Source: a virus
Reading direction: 5' to 3' (one strand)
Virus record (IMG/VR): IMGVR_UViG_3300027779_002940
Location: 1 to 47,539 of that record
DNA length: 47,539 bases
The position numbers were made by a program, and so were the translations under genes. The notes under the pieces were generated by a model. The model did no database searches. It saw only the letters and a list, made by a program, of their open reading frames with translations, and was not told the origin of the DNA. Within the stretch, counting starts at the first letter, position 1, and the number at the start of each line of letters is the position of its first letter. Below are positions 6,646 through 13,547 of the stretch, one piece after another.

Positions 6646-6673
6646 ATTATATAGAAGATCGACAATATGTCAA
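6646..6673 (-). promoter_or_regulatory. perfect sigma-70 promoter (TTGACA-N16-TATAAT)
   Basis: On the minus strand TTGACA lies at 6668-6673 and TATAAT at 6646-6651, with a 16-base spacer. Transcription should start near 6639, leaving a leader of about 70 bases before the gene starting at 6570. Both hexamers match the bacterial housekeeping consensus exactly, which suggests immediate recognition by the host polymerase. Confidence 0.85.
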
Positions 6674-6681
6674 TACTTTTT

Positions 6682-7074
6682 TTAAAAAACTTTGAATGAC
6701 CCAGACTGGCAATACGTAGCAAAGTCTGTAATAGCTTCCTTTTTGTTCTTACCGCTGAATACCTCCAGAATTGACTTGTAAGCTATCTTTTCTCCCCTTT
6801 GGTACTTTGTTACCTCTTCGAGGTCCATAGGGTTTAAAGCGGTCTGGAGGGCTCGGGCTTCCCTATCTGGTATATCATCTAGAGCAGACAATAAAGCATC
6901 CCCGATACTATAAGCATCTTCTCTGTCTACTGTTTGCCCATCATTCGAGAAGTAATAATCCAACTCGTACTTTCGCTTCCATCCATATTTCTCAGCTAGT
7001 CTAAGAGCGTTGCAGTAAGCCCAAGTAGTGAATCTCCAATCTTGCCCATTTTCATTTACTAAATCCATCGACAT
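6682..7074 (-). CDS. conserved phage hypothetical protein
   Basis: I take the start at 7074 (MSMDLVNENGQDWRF). An upstream in-frame extension to 7149 reads through A/T-rich spacer and is unlikely. The N-terminal 'M.MDL.N..G..WRF..WAYC' resembles the opening of a broadly distributed phage family that begins 'MGMDV'. 'RLAEKYGWKRKYEL' is probably a helix-turn feeding into the rest of a 130-residue helical protein. The function is unknown. Confidence 0.65.
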   Translation of the reverse strand: MSMDLVNENGQDWRFTTWAYCNALRLAEKYGWKRKYELDYYFSNDGQTVDREDAYSIGDALLSALDDIPDREARALQTALNPMDLEEVTKYQRGEKIAYKSILEVFSGKNKKEAITDFATYCQSGSFKVF

Positions 7075-7145
7075 AACGTTTACTTTCTGAATAATATTAA
7101 AGTTTAAAAAAGCACACGCACTTATATTGAAAGCTAAACCTGAAG

Positions 7146-7445
7146 TCAACTAAATTTAGTACCATCATGATACGCTTTTGCCTCTTCGTAATCCGTGTAA
7201 TGACTCATTGGCTGACGGTCTTCTATGCGAGGCAGCATATACTTCATATACGCTTCTCTTTGCTTGGGGCAAGTAAGGTGCTCGTGAGTCTTTGTTCTCG
7301 GTCGGATACAAGCATCCATTTGGGCATCCTTGGCTGCTTGTATCCACTGCTGAAGTGAGTACTCTTTAAGATAAGAGCGGCGATCCTCCCGACCAATTAA
7401 CAGGGAAGCGATTTTTATTAGAAACTTGAAAGCCCAAAATTTCAT
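7146..7445 (-). CDS. small hypothetical protein
   Basis: This 99-residue protein has an N-terminal hydrophobic stretch (FWAFKFLIKIASLLI, residues 3-17) that could be a short membrane anchor. A charged helix with 'RSYLKEYSLQQWIQAAKDA' and a Tyr/His-rich tail follow. No known domain is visible. A 70-base untranslated gap containing the 9-mer AAACTTTAA separates it from the next gene. Confidence 0.55.
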   Translation of the reverse strand: MKFWAFKFLIKIASLLIGREDRRSYLKEYSLQQWIQAAKDAQMDACIRPRTKTHEHLTCPKQREAYMKYMLPRIEDRQPMSHYTDYEEAKAYHDGTKFS

Positions 7446-7506
7446 TTAGAAATATAATAAACTAGAGCACCGACAAAAGCTAAAAAAACTATAACTCATC
7501 GCAGTC

Positions 7507-7674
7507 TCACTCATCATTACTTTTGTTAGATGCATGACAACTACAGTCGCAATTCGGCTCGGAGCAATTCTCGCAATCACATTCGCATTTTTGGCCACCG
7601 CAACCACAGTCGCCGCAGTCACTGGAGTAAGCTTTCATTAAGTCTATGACGGTAATGCGTTTCATAGTAGACAT
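7507..7674 (-). CDS. Cys-rich metallothionein-like small protein
   Basis: This 55-residue ORF has ten Cys and one His packed into residues 20-47, in the pattern CxxCxC....CxCxCxxC....CxCxCH. Such repeated CxC and CxxC pairs are typical of metallothioneins and other metal-cluster peptides that chelate Zn, Cu or Cd. The first 19 residues (MSTMKRITVIDLMKAYSSD) are ordinary. It has no homology I can name and is assigned by composition only. A redox or zinc-buffering role during infection is an inference. Confidence 0.6.
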   Translation of the reverse strand: MSTMKRITVIDLMKAYSSDCGDCGCGGQKCECDCENCSEPNCDCSCHASNKSNDE

Positions 7675-7684
7675 TTACACTGTT

Positions 7685-8047
7685 TCATTGACTATTCTCG
7701 AAGTTATTGACTATCACGCCAATACACGGATGCACAGGCACTGAAGAGAGCTTCTTATCTATGCACTGAACAAGGGTTTCTGGGTCGTGAGCTACTAGCA
7801 TAGTCGTGGCTTGGGGCTGTCCAAAGGGATTACAGAAGTGTATCCTAGACAAAAGGTATGTTTTAGCTCCCGATTCTTCCGCGCCGACTGTAGCTATATC
7901 ATCGAATACTATGTACCTATCTTTTTCGTGTCCAATTATGCAATGCTCTCCTGTCACTGCGGTGATCCACTTCGGACGAATCCATACCTCGGCGTTGGGC
8001 GTGACTTTTCTGACTTTGACAAACTTACGATCAGCTAATGACTTCAT
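7685..8047 (-). CDS. small beta-rich hypothetical protein
   Basis: The start at 8047 (MKSLADRKFVKVRKV) is the first ATG. The upstream extension to 8083 would need a TTG start. The 120-residue product is rich in short strands ('EVWIRPKWITAVTGEHCIIG', 'KDRYIVFDD', 'KTYLLSRIHF') and has no recognised family. It lies directly upstream of the Cys-rich peptide gene with a ten-base gap, so the two are probably co-expressed. Confidence 0.6.
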   Translation of the reverse strand: MKSLADRKFVKVRKVTPNAEVWIRPKWITAVTGEHCIIGHEKDRYIVFDDIATVGAEESGAKTYLLSRIHFCNPFGQPQATTMLVAHDPETLVQCIDKKLSSVPVHPCIGVIVNNFENSQ

Positions 8048-8086
8048 GCGGATGAGGGTGACCCTATTACGATTTAACGTCAAGAC

Positions 8087-8260
8087 TTATCTAGAGAAAA
8101 CTCTTTTGGCCTGAGAAGGGAATTGATCTCTCATTCCTCTCAGGGCCGCTTTAGCAGTCTTAACTACTCTGTCGGATTTCTGACCTGTCAAAATTGTCCC
8201 TGAAACTTCAGTTAACAATCTCATTGTCTCTTCGATTGACTTTTTTTGCTCTCTCGTCAT
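8087..8260 (-). CDS. 57-residue basic helical protein
   Basis: This 57-codon ORF (MTREQKKSIEETMRLLTEV ... KAALRGMRDQFPSQAKRVFSR) has the look of a real helical, basic small protein. It overlaps the upstream ORF by 53 bases in another frame, more than usual here. An internal ATG at 8224 would shrink the overlap to 17 bases and leave 45 residues. Which start is used is unknown. Confidence 0.45.
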   Translation of the reverse strand: MTREQKKSIEETMRLLTEVSGTILTGQKSDRVVKTAKAALRGMRDQFPSQAKRVFSR

Positions 8261-8381
8261 TTTGAATAATACTTTCTAAATGTTTTATTGTTATTTTAAG
8301 ACTCTCCTGCTCTCCGAAAGGAAGTTCTCCTTTTAAAAGTACACCATTATACTTATCTACTAGCATCCGTAATCTACTCAT
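8208..8381 (-). CDS. 57-residue hypothetical protein
   Basis: I use the ATG at 8381 (MSRLRMLVDKYNGVLL), because the 8417 alternative lies inside a strong hairpin. The product is helical and charged. It is preceded within ten bases by the right arm of the 8391-8436 stem-loop, which could control access of ribosomes to this start. No family is recognised. Confidence 0.5.
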   Translation of the reverse strand: MSRLRMLVDKYNGVLLKGELPFGEQESLKITIKHLESIIQNDERAKKVNRRDNEIVN

Positions 8382-8390
8382 AAACTTAAA

Positions 8391-8477
8391 GGCCCCGTAA
8401 GGGAAAGCCAACTGCAAGAGCTCCTCTCACGGGGCCGAGTTGAATTATTGTAATCACAACTTGTCTCGAAAGAGACA
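8391..8477 (-). promoter_or_regulatory. structured leader with two hairpins
   Basis: The 142-base gap between the genes starting at 8381 and ending at 8524 holds two stems. One is an 8-bp perfect stem (GGCCCCGT at 8391-8398 with ACGGGGCC at 8429-8436) around a 30-base loop that contains a smaller AGAG/CTCT hairpin. The other is a 6-bp stem at 8462-8477. On the minus strand the large stem is followed by TTTAAGTTTATG, i.e. directly by the start codon. It may be an attenuator or a translation-control element. It lacks a proper U-run, so simple termination is less likely. Confidence 0.45.
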
Positions 8478-8523
8478 GGCGAAGGATATTGAAGTTGACG
8501 CAATTGGGAAGGAAAATCTTTAA

Positions 8524-8811
8524 TCATTTTACTTCCGAGCTCGGCAATGAATCTCTTAATTCCACCCACTTGTCCACGCCCATATCCGCCAACATGTTTT
8601 CGATAAAATCTATTCTTGATAGTTTGTCCATCATAACATTAGGTACGCCATCTACATCAGACCTCGATATAATAGTCTTACCGTCGTCTATGCCGCCCTG
8701 AATTTGATAAGAATTAATGCTGCACTTGTGGTCTACCTGAAGGATAACAAGCTGACTAAAGTAAAGCTCCCTTTTCGATTCTAAATATTTAATTAATGTG
8801 GTTGGTTCCAT
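8524..8811 (-). CDS. small hypothetical protein
   Basis: This 95-residue protein starts at the ATG at 8811 (the 8814 alternative is a GTG one codon upstream). It overlaps the end of the sigma factor gene by 23 bases and is therefore likely to be co-translated. The N-terminal half is an amphipathic helix (LIKYLESKRELYFSQLVILQ), and the C-terminal half is acidic. A role with the sigma factor, such as an anti-sigma or co-activator, is only a guess from position. Confidence 0.6.
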   Translation of the reverse strand: MEPTTLIKYLESKRELYFSQLVILQVDHKCSINSYQIQGGIDDGKTIISRSDVDGVPNVMMDKLSRIDFIENMLADMGVDKWVELRDSLPSSEVK

Positions 8812-9637
8812 CACTTAAAAAGACCATGTTTTTCTCTTTAAATAAAATTCTAAATTTGACTATGGCTGTGGTCTCGATTTGCCTAATTCTTTCTCTAGTG
8901 CATTTGAACTGCTTCCCTATTTCTTCTAAAGTGAGCCTTTCAAAGCCACATAACCCGAACCTATGTCTGATTATAGTAGCTTCCCTTTTCTTAAAACAAA
9001 ATAAAACTTCATTTATGACTTCTCTCAAGTTGGAAGTATCGAGAGCAGATGAAGAATTTCCCGCTCCTTCGTCTTCCATTAAGTCCCCAATTTTCTCGCC
9101 GTTTTGATCATCGACGCTCACTGGAGCATCTAAACTAACAGAGGGATTCTTGTGGCCTAAACAAACTTGAACTTGGACACTGTTAAGGCCAAATTTCTCG
9201 CCTATTTCTTCGCTATTTGGAAACCTGCCCTCACTGCCTTTGAAGTTATCCATAAACTCCCAAATTTTCAAGTAAAGCAAAACTCTATGGTCTGGTATCC
9301 TTACCGTCCTAGACTTGTTGCTTATCGCTTTGTAAATCGCTTGTTTAACCCAATGATAAGCATAAGTGGAGAACTTGTGCCCTCTGTCAATATCAAACTT
9401 TTCTACCGCCCTTAATAATCCAATGTTTCCTTCCGAGACTAGGTCATCAAAAGAAAGTATACCGTACGACCTGCCTTTAGTCACTTGATTGACTATTTTG
9501 ATGACCAGCCTAATATTGCTTTCTAAAAACCTGTTTCTAGCTTCTATAAATTTTTTCTTCGTTCCACCCTTTTTGATGATTGCACATAGCTCAATCTCTT
9601 CCTCTCTGGTGAGAAGGTCTGGAAGGTCGCGGTACAT
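8789..9637 (-). CDS. RNA polymerase sigma factor, sigma-70 family (regions 1.2-4)
   Basis: This 282-residue protein has a complete primary-type layout. Region 1.2 is 'LTREEEIELCAIIKKG'. Region 2 has 'SNIRLVIKIVNQVTKGR', 'FDDLVSEGNIGLLRAVEKFD' and 'HKFSTYAYHWVKQAIYKAI'. A region 3 follows around 'SLDAPVSVDDQ'. Region 4 is a helix-turn-helix, 'RLTLEEIGKQFKCTRERIRQ'. It would direct host RNA polymerase to phage promoters. Unlike the minimal T4 gp55 it keeps regions 2-4. A terminator-like hairpin stands three bases before the start codon (9640-9667), so expression may be attenuated or may come from a promoter inside the upstream gene. Confidence 0.95.
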   Translation of the reverse strand: MYRDLPDLLTREEEIELCAIIKKGGTKKKFIEARNRFLESNIRLVIKIVNQVTKGRSYGILSFDDLVSEGNIGLLRAVEKFDIDRGHKFSTYAYHWVKQAIYKAISNKSRTVRIPDHRVLLYLKIWEFMDNFKGSEGRFPNSEEIGEKFGLNSVQVQVCLGHKNPSVSLDAPVSVDDQNGEKIGDLMEDEGAGNSSSALDTSNLREVINEVLFCFKKREATIIRHRFGLCGFERLTLEEIGKQFKCTRERIRQIETTAIVKFRILFKEKNMVFLSDGTNHIN

Positions 9638-9639
9638 AG

Positions 9640-9667
9640 AAAAAGAGCGAGGTTTTTAATCTCGCTC
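9640..9667 (-). terminator. hairpin terminator just before the sigma factor start
   Basis: On the minus strand a 7-bp stem (GAGCGAG/CTCGCTC) with a nine-base loop is followed by TTTTTC. It lies after the stop of the gene ending at 9676 and three bases before the sigma factor ATG at 9637. It reads as an intrinsic terminator or attenuator. Confidence 0.65.
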
Positions 9668-9675
9668 AGTTTTGT

Positions 9676-10116
9676 TTAGCTTGTGGTGTTCGCCCGATGG
9701 GAGTCCGCTTCGGCTTTAAACTCGTTAACTAGATTATCGTATCTGAGTATTTTGTCAAGAAACTTGCTTTGGGCTTTGGTGTCCATTTTTTCATATTTAC
9801 TCCGAGTATCATCGACTATGTTTTTATCTCTACGCTTTCTCGCGTACTCTCTCTTATCGCTAAGGAACTGCCCTCTTTCGTCTGATGACATATTTTCTAG
9901 CTTCTTTTTTCTCTTTACGGACATTTTGTTAAGCATATCTTTTTTATCGTCCTTGTTTTGCATAGCGTATCTTTCTCTCTTCCTCTCTAATTTATTAGCC
10001 CTGTGATCAGCGTTTAAATAATACTTTTTTTTCTCCCAATTTGCTCTGTAATTTTTTCGGTACTCTTGGTATTCCTGTTCGTTTAGAACGTTCCCGTCTA
10101 TTTTGTGAGTTTTCAT
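9676..10116 (-). CDS. basic coiled-coil protein
   Basis: This 146-residue protein is almost all helical and very rich in Lys, Arg and Glu (NEQEYQEYRKNYRANWEKK, then KRKKKLENMSSDERGQF). It reads as an extended or coiled-coil nucleic-acid-binding protein of unknown role. Its first 36 codons overlap the end of the upstream gene by 110 bases in a different frame. Internal ATGs, for example at MQNKDDKKD, would remove the overlap, but the first part also looks coding. A terminator follows its stop. Confidence 0.6.
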   Translation of the reverse strand: MKTHKIDGNVLNEQEYQEYRKNYRANWEKKKYYLNADHRANKLERKRERYAMQNKDDKKDMLNKMSVKRKKKLENMSSDERGQFLSDKREYARKRRDKNIVDDTRSKYEKMDTKAQSKFLDKILRYDNLVNEFKAEADSHRANTTS

Positions 10117-10534
10117 TATTTAATTCTGATATGATTGCATCTATCTGATTTTCGTACGGGTCGTGAACAATATCTAAATATTTTTCTCCCCAAACGACTA
10201 TCCTTATTTCGTTTATTGTTTGAAGCACGGATGACAGCTTAACCCCGTCTGGGATTTTACCATTCATCGATATGCTTGATTGCCAGTTGTTCATTCTCAC
10301 CTCAACCTTCAAGAGCTCCTTTTCGTGCGTCTTGTCATTGAAGTAAAAAATTATGTTGGCCTTACTCGCTGTAAGATTATCCCCTTGACCCTTCTTCTTT
10401 ACGACTCTTACTAAGGCTAAATCCTGAGAAACATTATCCGCATTGAATTTACGATAGGATACCAAGTCCCCTGAAGGAATATAAGCACAGCTTTTCGTAA
10501 AGCTGGATTCTGCCCAAAGTATCTCGTGTTGCAT
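10007..10534 (-). CDS. hypothetical protein, unknown function
   Basis: I use the ATG at 10534 (MQHEILWAESSF), which has GAGAG upstream. A TTG at 10570 would add 12 residues. The 175-residue protein is a strand-rich core ('LALVRVVKKKG', 'ANIIFYFNDK', 'LLKVEVRMNNWQSSISMNG', 'IRIVVWGEKYLDIV') with a basic C-terminal tail. The tail lies in the 110-base overlap with the next gene. I do not recognise the fold, and the layout suggests a self-contained domain plus a flexible basic end. Confidence 0.6.
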   Translation of the reverse strand: MQHEILWAESSFTKSCAYIPSGDLVSYRKFNADNVSQDLALVRVVKKKGQGDNLTASKANIIFYFNDKTHEKELLKVEVRMNNWQSSISMNGKIPDGVKLSSVLQTINEIRIVVWGEKYLDIVHDPYENQIDAIISELNNENSQNRRERSKRTGIPRVPKKLQSKLGEKKVLFKR

Positions 10535-10644
10535 CTCTCGAAAGCTACTGAATAAAGGCGTCGATGTCAAGAGTTAAATAGGTTTTATTTATTAGAGAGT
10601 TACTGACCGAGATGTTATTAAAGTTTTTTAATTAGTTTTAAGCC

Positions 10645-10935
10645 TCACTCCATATTTATGAACATCGGGCCTTTTTCCCCAAGATACTGAGAAGTACGCA
10701 AGGTGTTGTACTCGAACCACTCTATAGCCTCCATATCTTCCATCCCGTCTCTCTCTTGATAGATCTTAATAATCTTAACAAAATCGTATATTGCTTTAGG
10801 TTCAGAGTCCCCAAAAGCTATGCCAACGTAAGCTTCAGCAAGATCCTCGAATAAAACAACATTTTCGAGTTCTGGATATTTTTCATGTATATCCTTACGT
10901 ATCTTTTCGTCGAGTATTTTCCAGTCTGTTGTCAT
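10645..10935 (-). CDS. conserved phage hypothetical protein
   Basis: This 96-residue acidic protein has 'LFEDLAEAYVGIAFGDSEPK' followed by 'YDFVKIIKIYQERDGM' and 'EAIEWFEYNTL'. This matches a family of small phage proteins with a conserved 'AvYd...cI..L...gm..eeAiE.feyN' region and no known function. It ends 74 bases before the next gene's first possible start. That gap contains the AAACTTTAA 9-mer. Confidence 0.65.
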   Translation of the reverse strand: MTTDWKILDEKIRKDIHEKYPELENVVLFEDLAEAYVGIAFGDSEPKAIYDFVKIIKIYQERDGMEDMEAIEWFEYNTLRTSQYLGEKGPMFINME

Positions 10936-10941
10936 GTTGTT

Positions 10942-11484
10942 TTATCTTTTGCTTTTTAAGAGTAACTTCCACCTAGAGGAATCAGAGTCTTTAGTCCCAT
11001 TGTCTATTTCTGAAATCACATCCAGTATCTCTGACACGCTATCATATATATATTGGTGAGGTATCTGGCCGAAATGCCATAAGGAAGCTTTTTTCTTTCC
11101 TCCTTTTACGGATATGAAAATAGGTTTTTTAGCTCTGTTAGCTACATCTATTTCTTCCTGACTGCCCCAAGACGCAACCTCGGGAATGAGGTGAGCAATT
11201 ATAAAATCAGACCTATCAACCAAGCTTAAATCGTACGATCTAATCTTTTTCATTTTTTCTCTAACTAAATCGTAGTCCTCGTTCTCTAGGTCTTTTAGCA
11301 TCTGCTCTCTAGAGAGGGGCCCTTCGTCTATTTTTTCAATAAATGGGTTCTTGTAGGGATTAAAGACCGTTACTCCTATGCTTTCCAAACGCTTTTGAGC
11401 GGCATCTCTCCAGATTTGTCCGTCCATATATTGCATGTGCCCGACTAAGTAACACTTAGTTGACTTTAGGAGGTTAGGACGCAT
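10942..11484 (-). CDS. nucleoside 2-deoxyribosyltransferase-like protein
   Basis: This 180-residue protein follows the nucleoside 2-deoxyribosyltransferase/DUF4406 layout. It has an N-terminal 'KCYLVGHMQYMDG' strand-loop, then 'WRDAAQKRLESIGVTVFNPY'. A central 'IRSYDLSLVDRSDFIIAHL' and 'SWGSQEEIDVANRAKKPIFI' carry the conserved Asp and Glu. Such enzymes exchange nucleobases on deoxyribose or cleave nucleosides. In phages they may salvage nucleotides or alter NAD-like molecules. The exact substrate is unknown. It overlaps the upstream gene by 11 bases. Confidence 0.75.
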   Translation of the reverse strand: MRPNLLKSTKCYLVGHMQYMDGQIWRDAAQKRLESIGVTVFNPYKNPFIEKIDEGPLSREQMLKDLENEDYDLVREKMKKIRSYDLSLVDRSDFIIAHLIPEVASWGSQEEIDVANRAKKPIFISVKGGKKKASLWHFGQIPHQYIYDSVSEILDVISEIDNGTKDSDSSRWKLLLKSKR

Positions 11485-12286
11485 TTCTTAGAATTTCCTT
11501 TCTCATCTCTGAATTCAAGAAAGTGATTTGCCCAAAGTTGCCCACCTTAGGATTGTAATATAATTTAGAGTTAACAATTCTTAGGGAAGCCTTGAGGGAG
11601 GGGTCGTAGTGAAAAGTAAGCGAAGTAATACCTCTCCAAGAAAAATAGGACATAGCTTTCCTTAGATTAGAGAGGGCAAAAATGCACTGAGTTAAGATCT
11701 TTAACTTATCTTTAGCGTGTTTAGATTGGTCTTTCCGAACGAGCCTTCTGTCTCTTATCTCGTCAACTACGCTTCCGAGAGAATTACTTTCTAGCCTTGT
11801 GTATCTAGTTTTAGTCTTCTTGTCGGCGTTGCTTCTTTGGACCGTATAATACAACGCCCCAGTTCTTGAAGAGTACACGTACGGGACGCATTCTAGCCTC
11901 TTGTATGCCCCTCCTTCTCTGGGCTGCTTTCCTCTTCCCGTCCTTGTCAACTGTCGAAGATGCCCTTGGCTAAAATTAGACCCTTTGTTTTCAACTTCAG
12001 CTAAAGCCCCATCGGAATTGTTGATTAATCTTTTTATATCCTCAGGTCTAAAAAAATTATTGATGTCTAAGTTCGTGTTAAATTTAGGGGTAAATTTTGC
12101 CTCTAGATAAGGGTCACTAACGGACAAAACGTTTCTTATTCTTACTCCTTTCTTGATCTCCCCTTTCTCGATCTGCCGATAAAACCAATCCTTTGCCTTC
12201 TGAACGGCTTCTGCCCTGCTTTCGGTTTTAACCTCAAGTACCTCGTTACCCTTTAAGAAAACAGCATATGCTTTGGCTCTAGACAT
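11474..12286 (-). CDS. hypothetical protein, unknown function
   Basis: This 270-residue basic protein is not recognised. The first 60 residues form a helix-strand unit (MSRAKAYAVFLKGNEVLEVK, ESRAEAVQKAKDWFYRQIEK). A low-complexity, Arg/Gly-rich middle (RQLTRTGRGKQPREGGAYKR) is followed by strands (VPYVYSSRTGALYYTVQR) and a helix-rich end. It sits between the deoxyribosyltransferase-like gene and the phosphomannomutase with almost no gap. Confidence 0.55.
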   Translation of the reverse strand: MSRAKAYAVFLKGNEVLEVKTESRAEAVQKAKDWFYRQIEKGEIKKGVRIRNVLSVSDPYLEAKFTPKFNTNLDINNFFRPEDIKRLINNSDGALAEVENKGSNFSQGHLRQLTRTGRGKQPREGGAYKRLECVPYVYSSRTGALYYTVQRSNADKKTKTRYTRLESNSLGSVVDEIRDRRLVRKDQSKHAKDKLKILTQCIFALSNLRKAMSYFSWRGITSLTFHYDPSLKASLRIVNSKLYYNPKVGNFGQITFLNSEMRKEILRNAS

Positions 12287-12288
12287 AA

Positions 12289-13002
12289 CTAAATAAAATC
12301 TAATAGTTCAAATGTTTCGTAATGATTTTTAACTTGGTAGTATTTACCATCCCCAACTGTTTCTATGTTGTGAGCAATGTCGTAATCATTTCCTCCTTTG
12401 AAACACTTGTCTCCTACAAAGTGAAGACTAGCGTCTCGGTGCAAATCTCTTATATAAACAAGAGACTGGGACTTATCCATGTACTTGGGGAAAATGTCAA
12501 CACTTTTTTCTCCACCGAGTCTCGCCTCAAAAGATGGGAATTTTCGAGAAAGCCTTTTAGCAAAAGATTGTCTCTGTCTGTTTTTCTTATCCCAGTAAAA
12601 ATACTTTTTCCTGAGCTTAACGTCTGAGGTCTCTCCCAAGAAGCTGAAATTAAGAAAGCCTGACCTGACGTCTATGTGTCCGCCAAGGCTATGCTCGTAA
12701 GAGTTTCGGCTTAATTCATTTTCTAAAAAATTGATCAAACTTTTGCTCGGGCTAAAGTCGTTCTTGTAAACTAACTCGTTACCTTTGTGGAATTCGTTTC
12801 CCATGCAACAAAAAATACCTTTTAGCTTTTTCGATACAGACTTGGGGAGTTGGGTTTTTACTTTATCGTAAGTCCCGCCGCAGACTACATATACGTCTTT
12901 ATTCTTAATCCAATGCATGAAACGCATTAAGAAGAACCTTGACATTCTCTGAGTCGGGGGAGTCAAGGTGTTGTCTACATCAAAGATATAAACCCTTTTC
13001 AT
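12289..13002 (-). CDS. phosphomannomutase, eukaryotic HAD type
   Basis: This 237-residue protein carries the HAD motif D8-V-D10-N-T-L-T and the order of blocks typical of the eukaryotic PMM1/2 family: 'YVVCGGTYDKVKTQL' (VGGSD-K block), 'IFCCMGNEFHKGNELVYKND' (ENG-Y block), 'GFLNFSFLGE' (the 'ERNGMLNVSPIGR' block), 'LGGEKSVDIFPKYMDKSQ' (the 'GGQISFDVFPKGWDK' block) and 'FVGDKCFKGGNDYDIA' (GDKT-PGGNDYE block). PMM converts mannose-6-phosphate to mannose-1-phosphate, the precursor of GDP-mannose. That fits the GDP-sugar genes on the other strand. Bacteria usually use a different phosphohexomutase, so this type in a phage is notable. Confidence 0.85.
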   Translation of the reverse strand: MKRVYIFDVDNTLTPPTQRMSRFFLMRFMHWIKNKDVYVVCGGTYDKVKTQLPKSVSKKLKGIFCCMGNEFHKGNELVYKNDFSPSKSLINFLENELSRNSYEHSLGGHIDVRSGFLNFSFLGETSDVKLRKKYFYWDKKNRQRQSFAKRLSRKFPSFEARLGGEKSVDIFPKYMDKSQSLVYIRDLHRDASLHFVGDKCFKGGNDYDIAHNIETVGDGKYYQVKNHYETFELLDFI

Positions 13003-13166
13003 TCGTCATTAATCAAGTCTTTAAGCATCTTTAAATGAAAAGTCATAAAGTCGTTACCTATTTTATCTGATGCTTTCGTTGAATTAGCATTTCTGTCCCT
13101 GTCTACATTTGCACTGTAGGATAAAAGCTGATCCATCAAACTAAGGATTTTTTCTTTATTCTTCAT
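12999..13166 (-). CDS. 55-residue hypothetical protein
   Basis: This 55-codon ORF has its stop overlapping the ATG of the phosphomannomutase (12999-13002). It is charged and helical (MKNKEKILSLMDQLLSYS ... FHLKMLKDLINDE), with no recognised family. It belongs to a chain of four short coupled ORFs at 12999-14034, where each start overlaps or abuts the previous stop. Confidence 0.5.
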   Translation of the reverse strand: MKNKEKILSLMDQLLSYSANVDRDRNANSTKASDKIGNDFMTFHLKMLKDLINDE

Positions 13167-13302
13167 CTTTTTGGGGGTCGTATATTAGACCATCAACCTC
13201 TTTCTTTATCTTTTTTACCTCTTCATCTAGACCAGCGGGATCAAGCGTTTGTAACCCTTTGGAAAGCTTGTATAAAAAATTTTCGTATGCTTCGTTTTTC
13301 AT
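13156..13302 (-). CDS. 48-residue acidic hypothetical protein
   Basis: This 48-codon ORF (MKNEAYENFLYKLSKGLQTL...EEVKKIKKEVDGLI) starts at an ATGA overlap with the upstream stop (13299-13302) and overlaps the next ORF by 11 bases. It is acidic and helical, and no function is evident. The ATGA junction is the main support. Confidence 0.5.
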   Translation of the reverse strand: MKNEAYENFLYKLSKGLQTLDPAGLDEEVKKIKKEVDGLIYDPQKDEE

Positions 13303-13547
13303 GGGTAGTAAAATTTAATGGTTTTAGTCTTGCCTTCTAAAGTGATAAGCTTCACCTCTTTCTCTCTCGTTTCCGCTGCTACTTTCGGTAAGCAGGTTAA
13401 GCAATAAGATTTTCTTTTGTACCTGACGTACATAATCTTTTTAGCTTCTTTAAGAATCCCATATTCTCTATGGGTGTAGGAAATACCGCAGCATTTGCAA
13501 GAAATGCGTCCGGTTCGCTTAGACTCAATGGCGAATGCTTTTAGCAT
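13299..13547 (-). CDS. small zinc-binding-type protein
   Basis: This 82-residue basic protein has two Cys clusters (C-K-C-C-G near residue 18 and C-L-T-C near residue 50), spaced as in a zinc ribbon. A nucleic-acid-binding role is plausible but unproven. It overlaps the nucleotidyltransferase gene by 23 bases and continues the leftward coupled chain. Confidence 0.6.
   Translation of the reverse strand: MLKAFAIESKRTGRISCKCCGISYTHREYGILKEAKKIMYVRYKRKSYCLTCLPKVAAETREKEVKLITLEGKTKTIKFYYP

Noticed and set aside
7446-7514. 22-codon ORF and a nearby hydrophobic frame (VIVFLAFVGALVYYISK)
   Set aside because: The ORF sequence is not convincing, and the hydrophobic frame has no start codon. It could be a tiny membrane peptide but cannot be supported.
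8378-8569. 63-residue minus-strand ORF across the structured leader
   Set aside because: It overlaps the end of a better gene and runs through two hairpins; its sequence looks non-coding.
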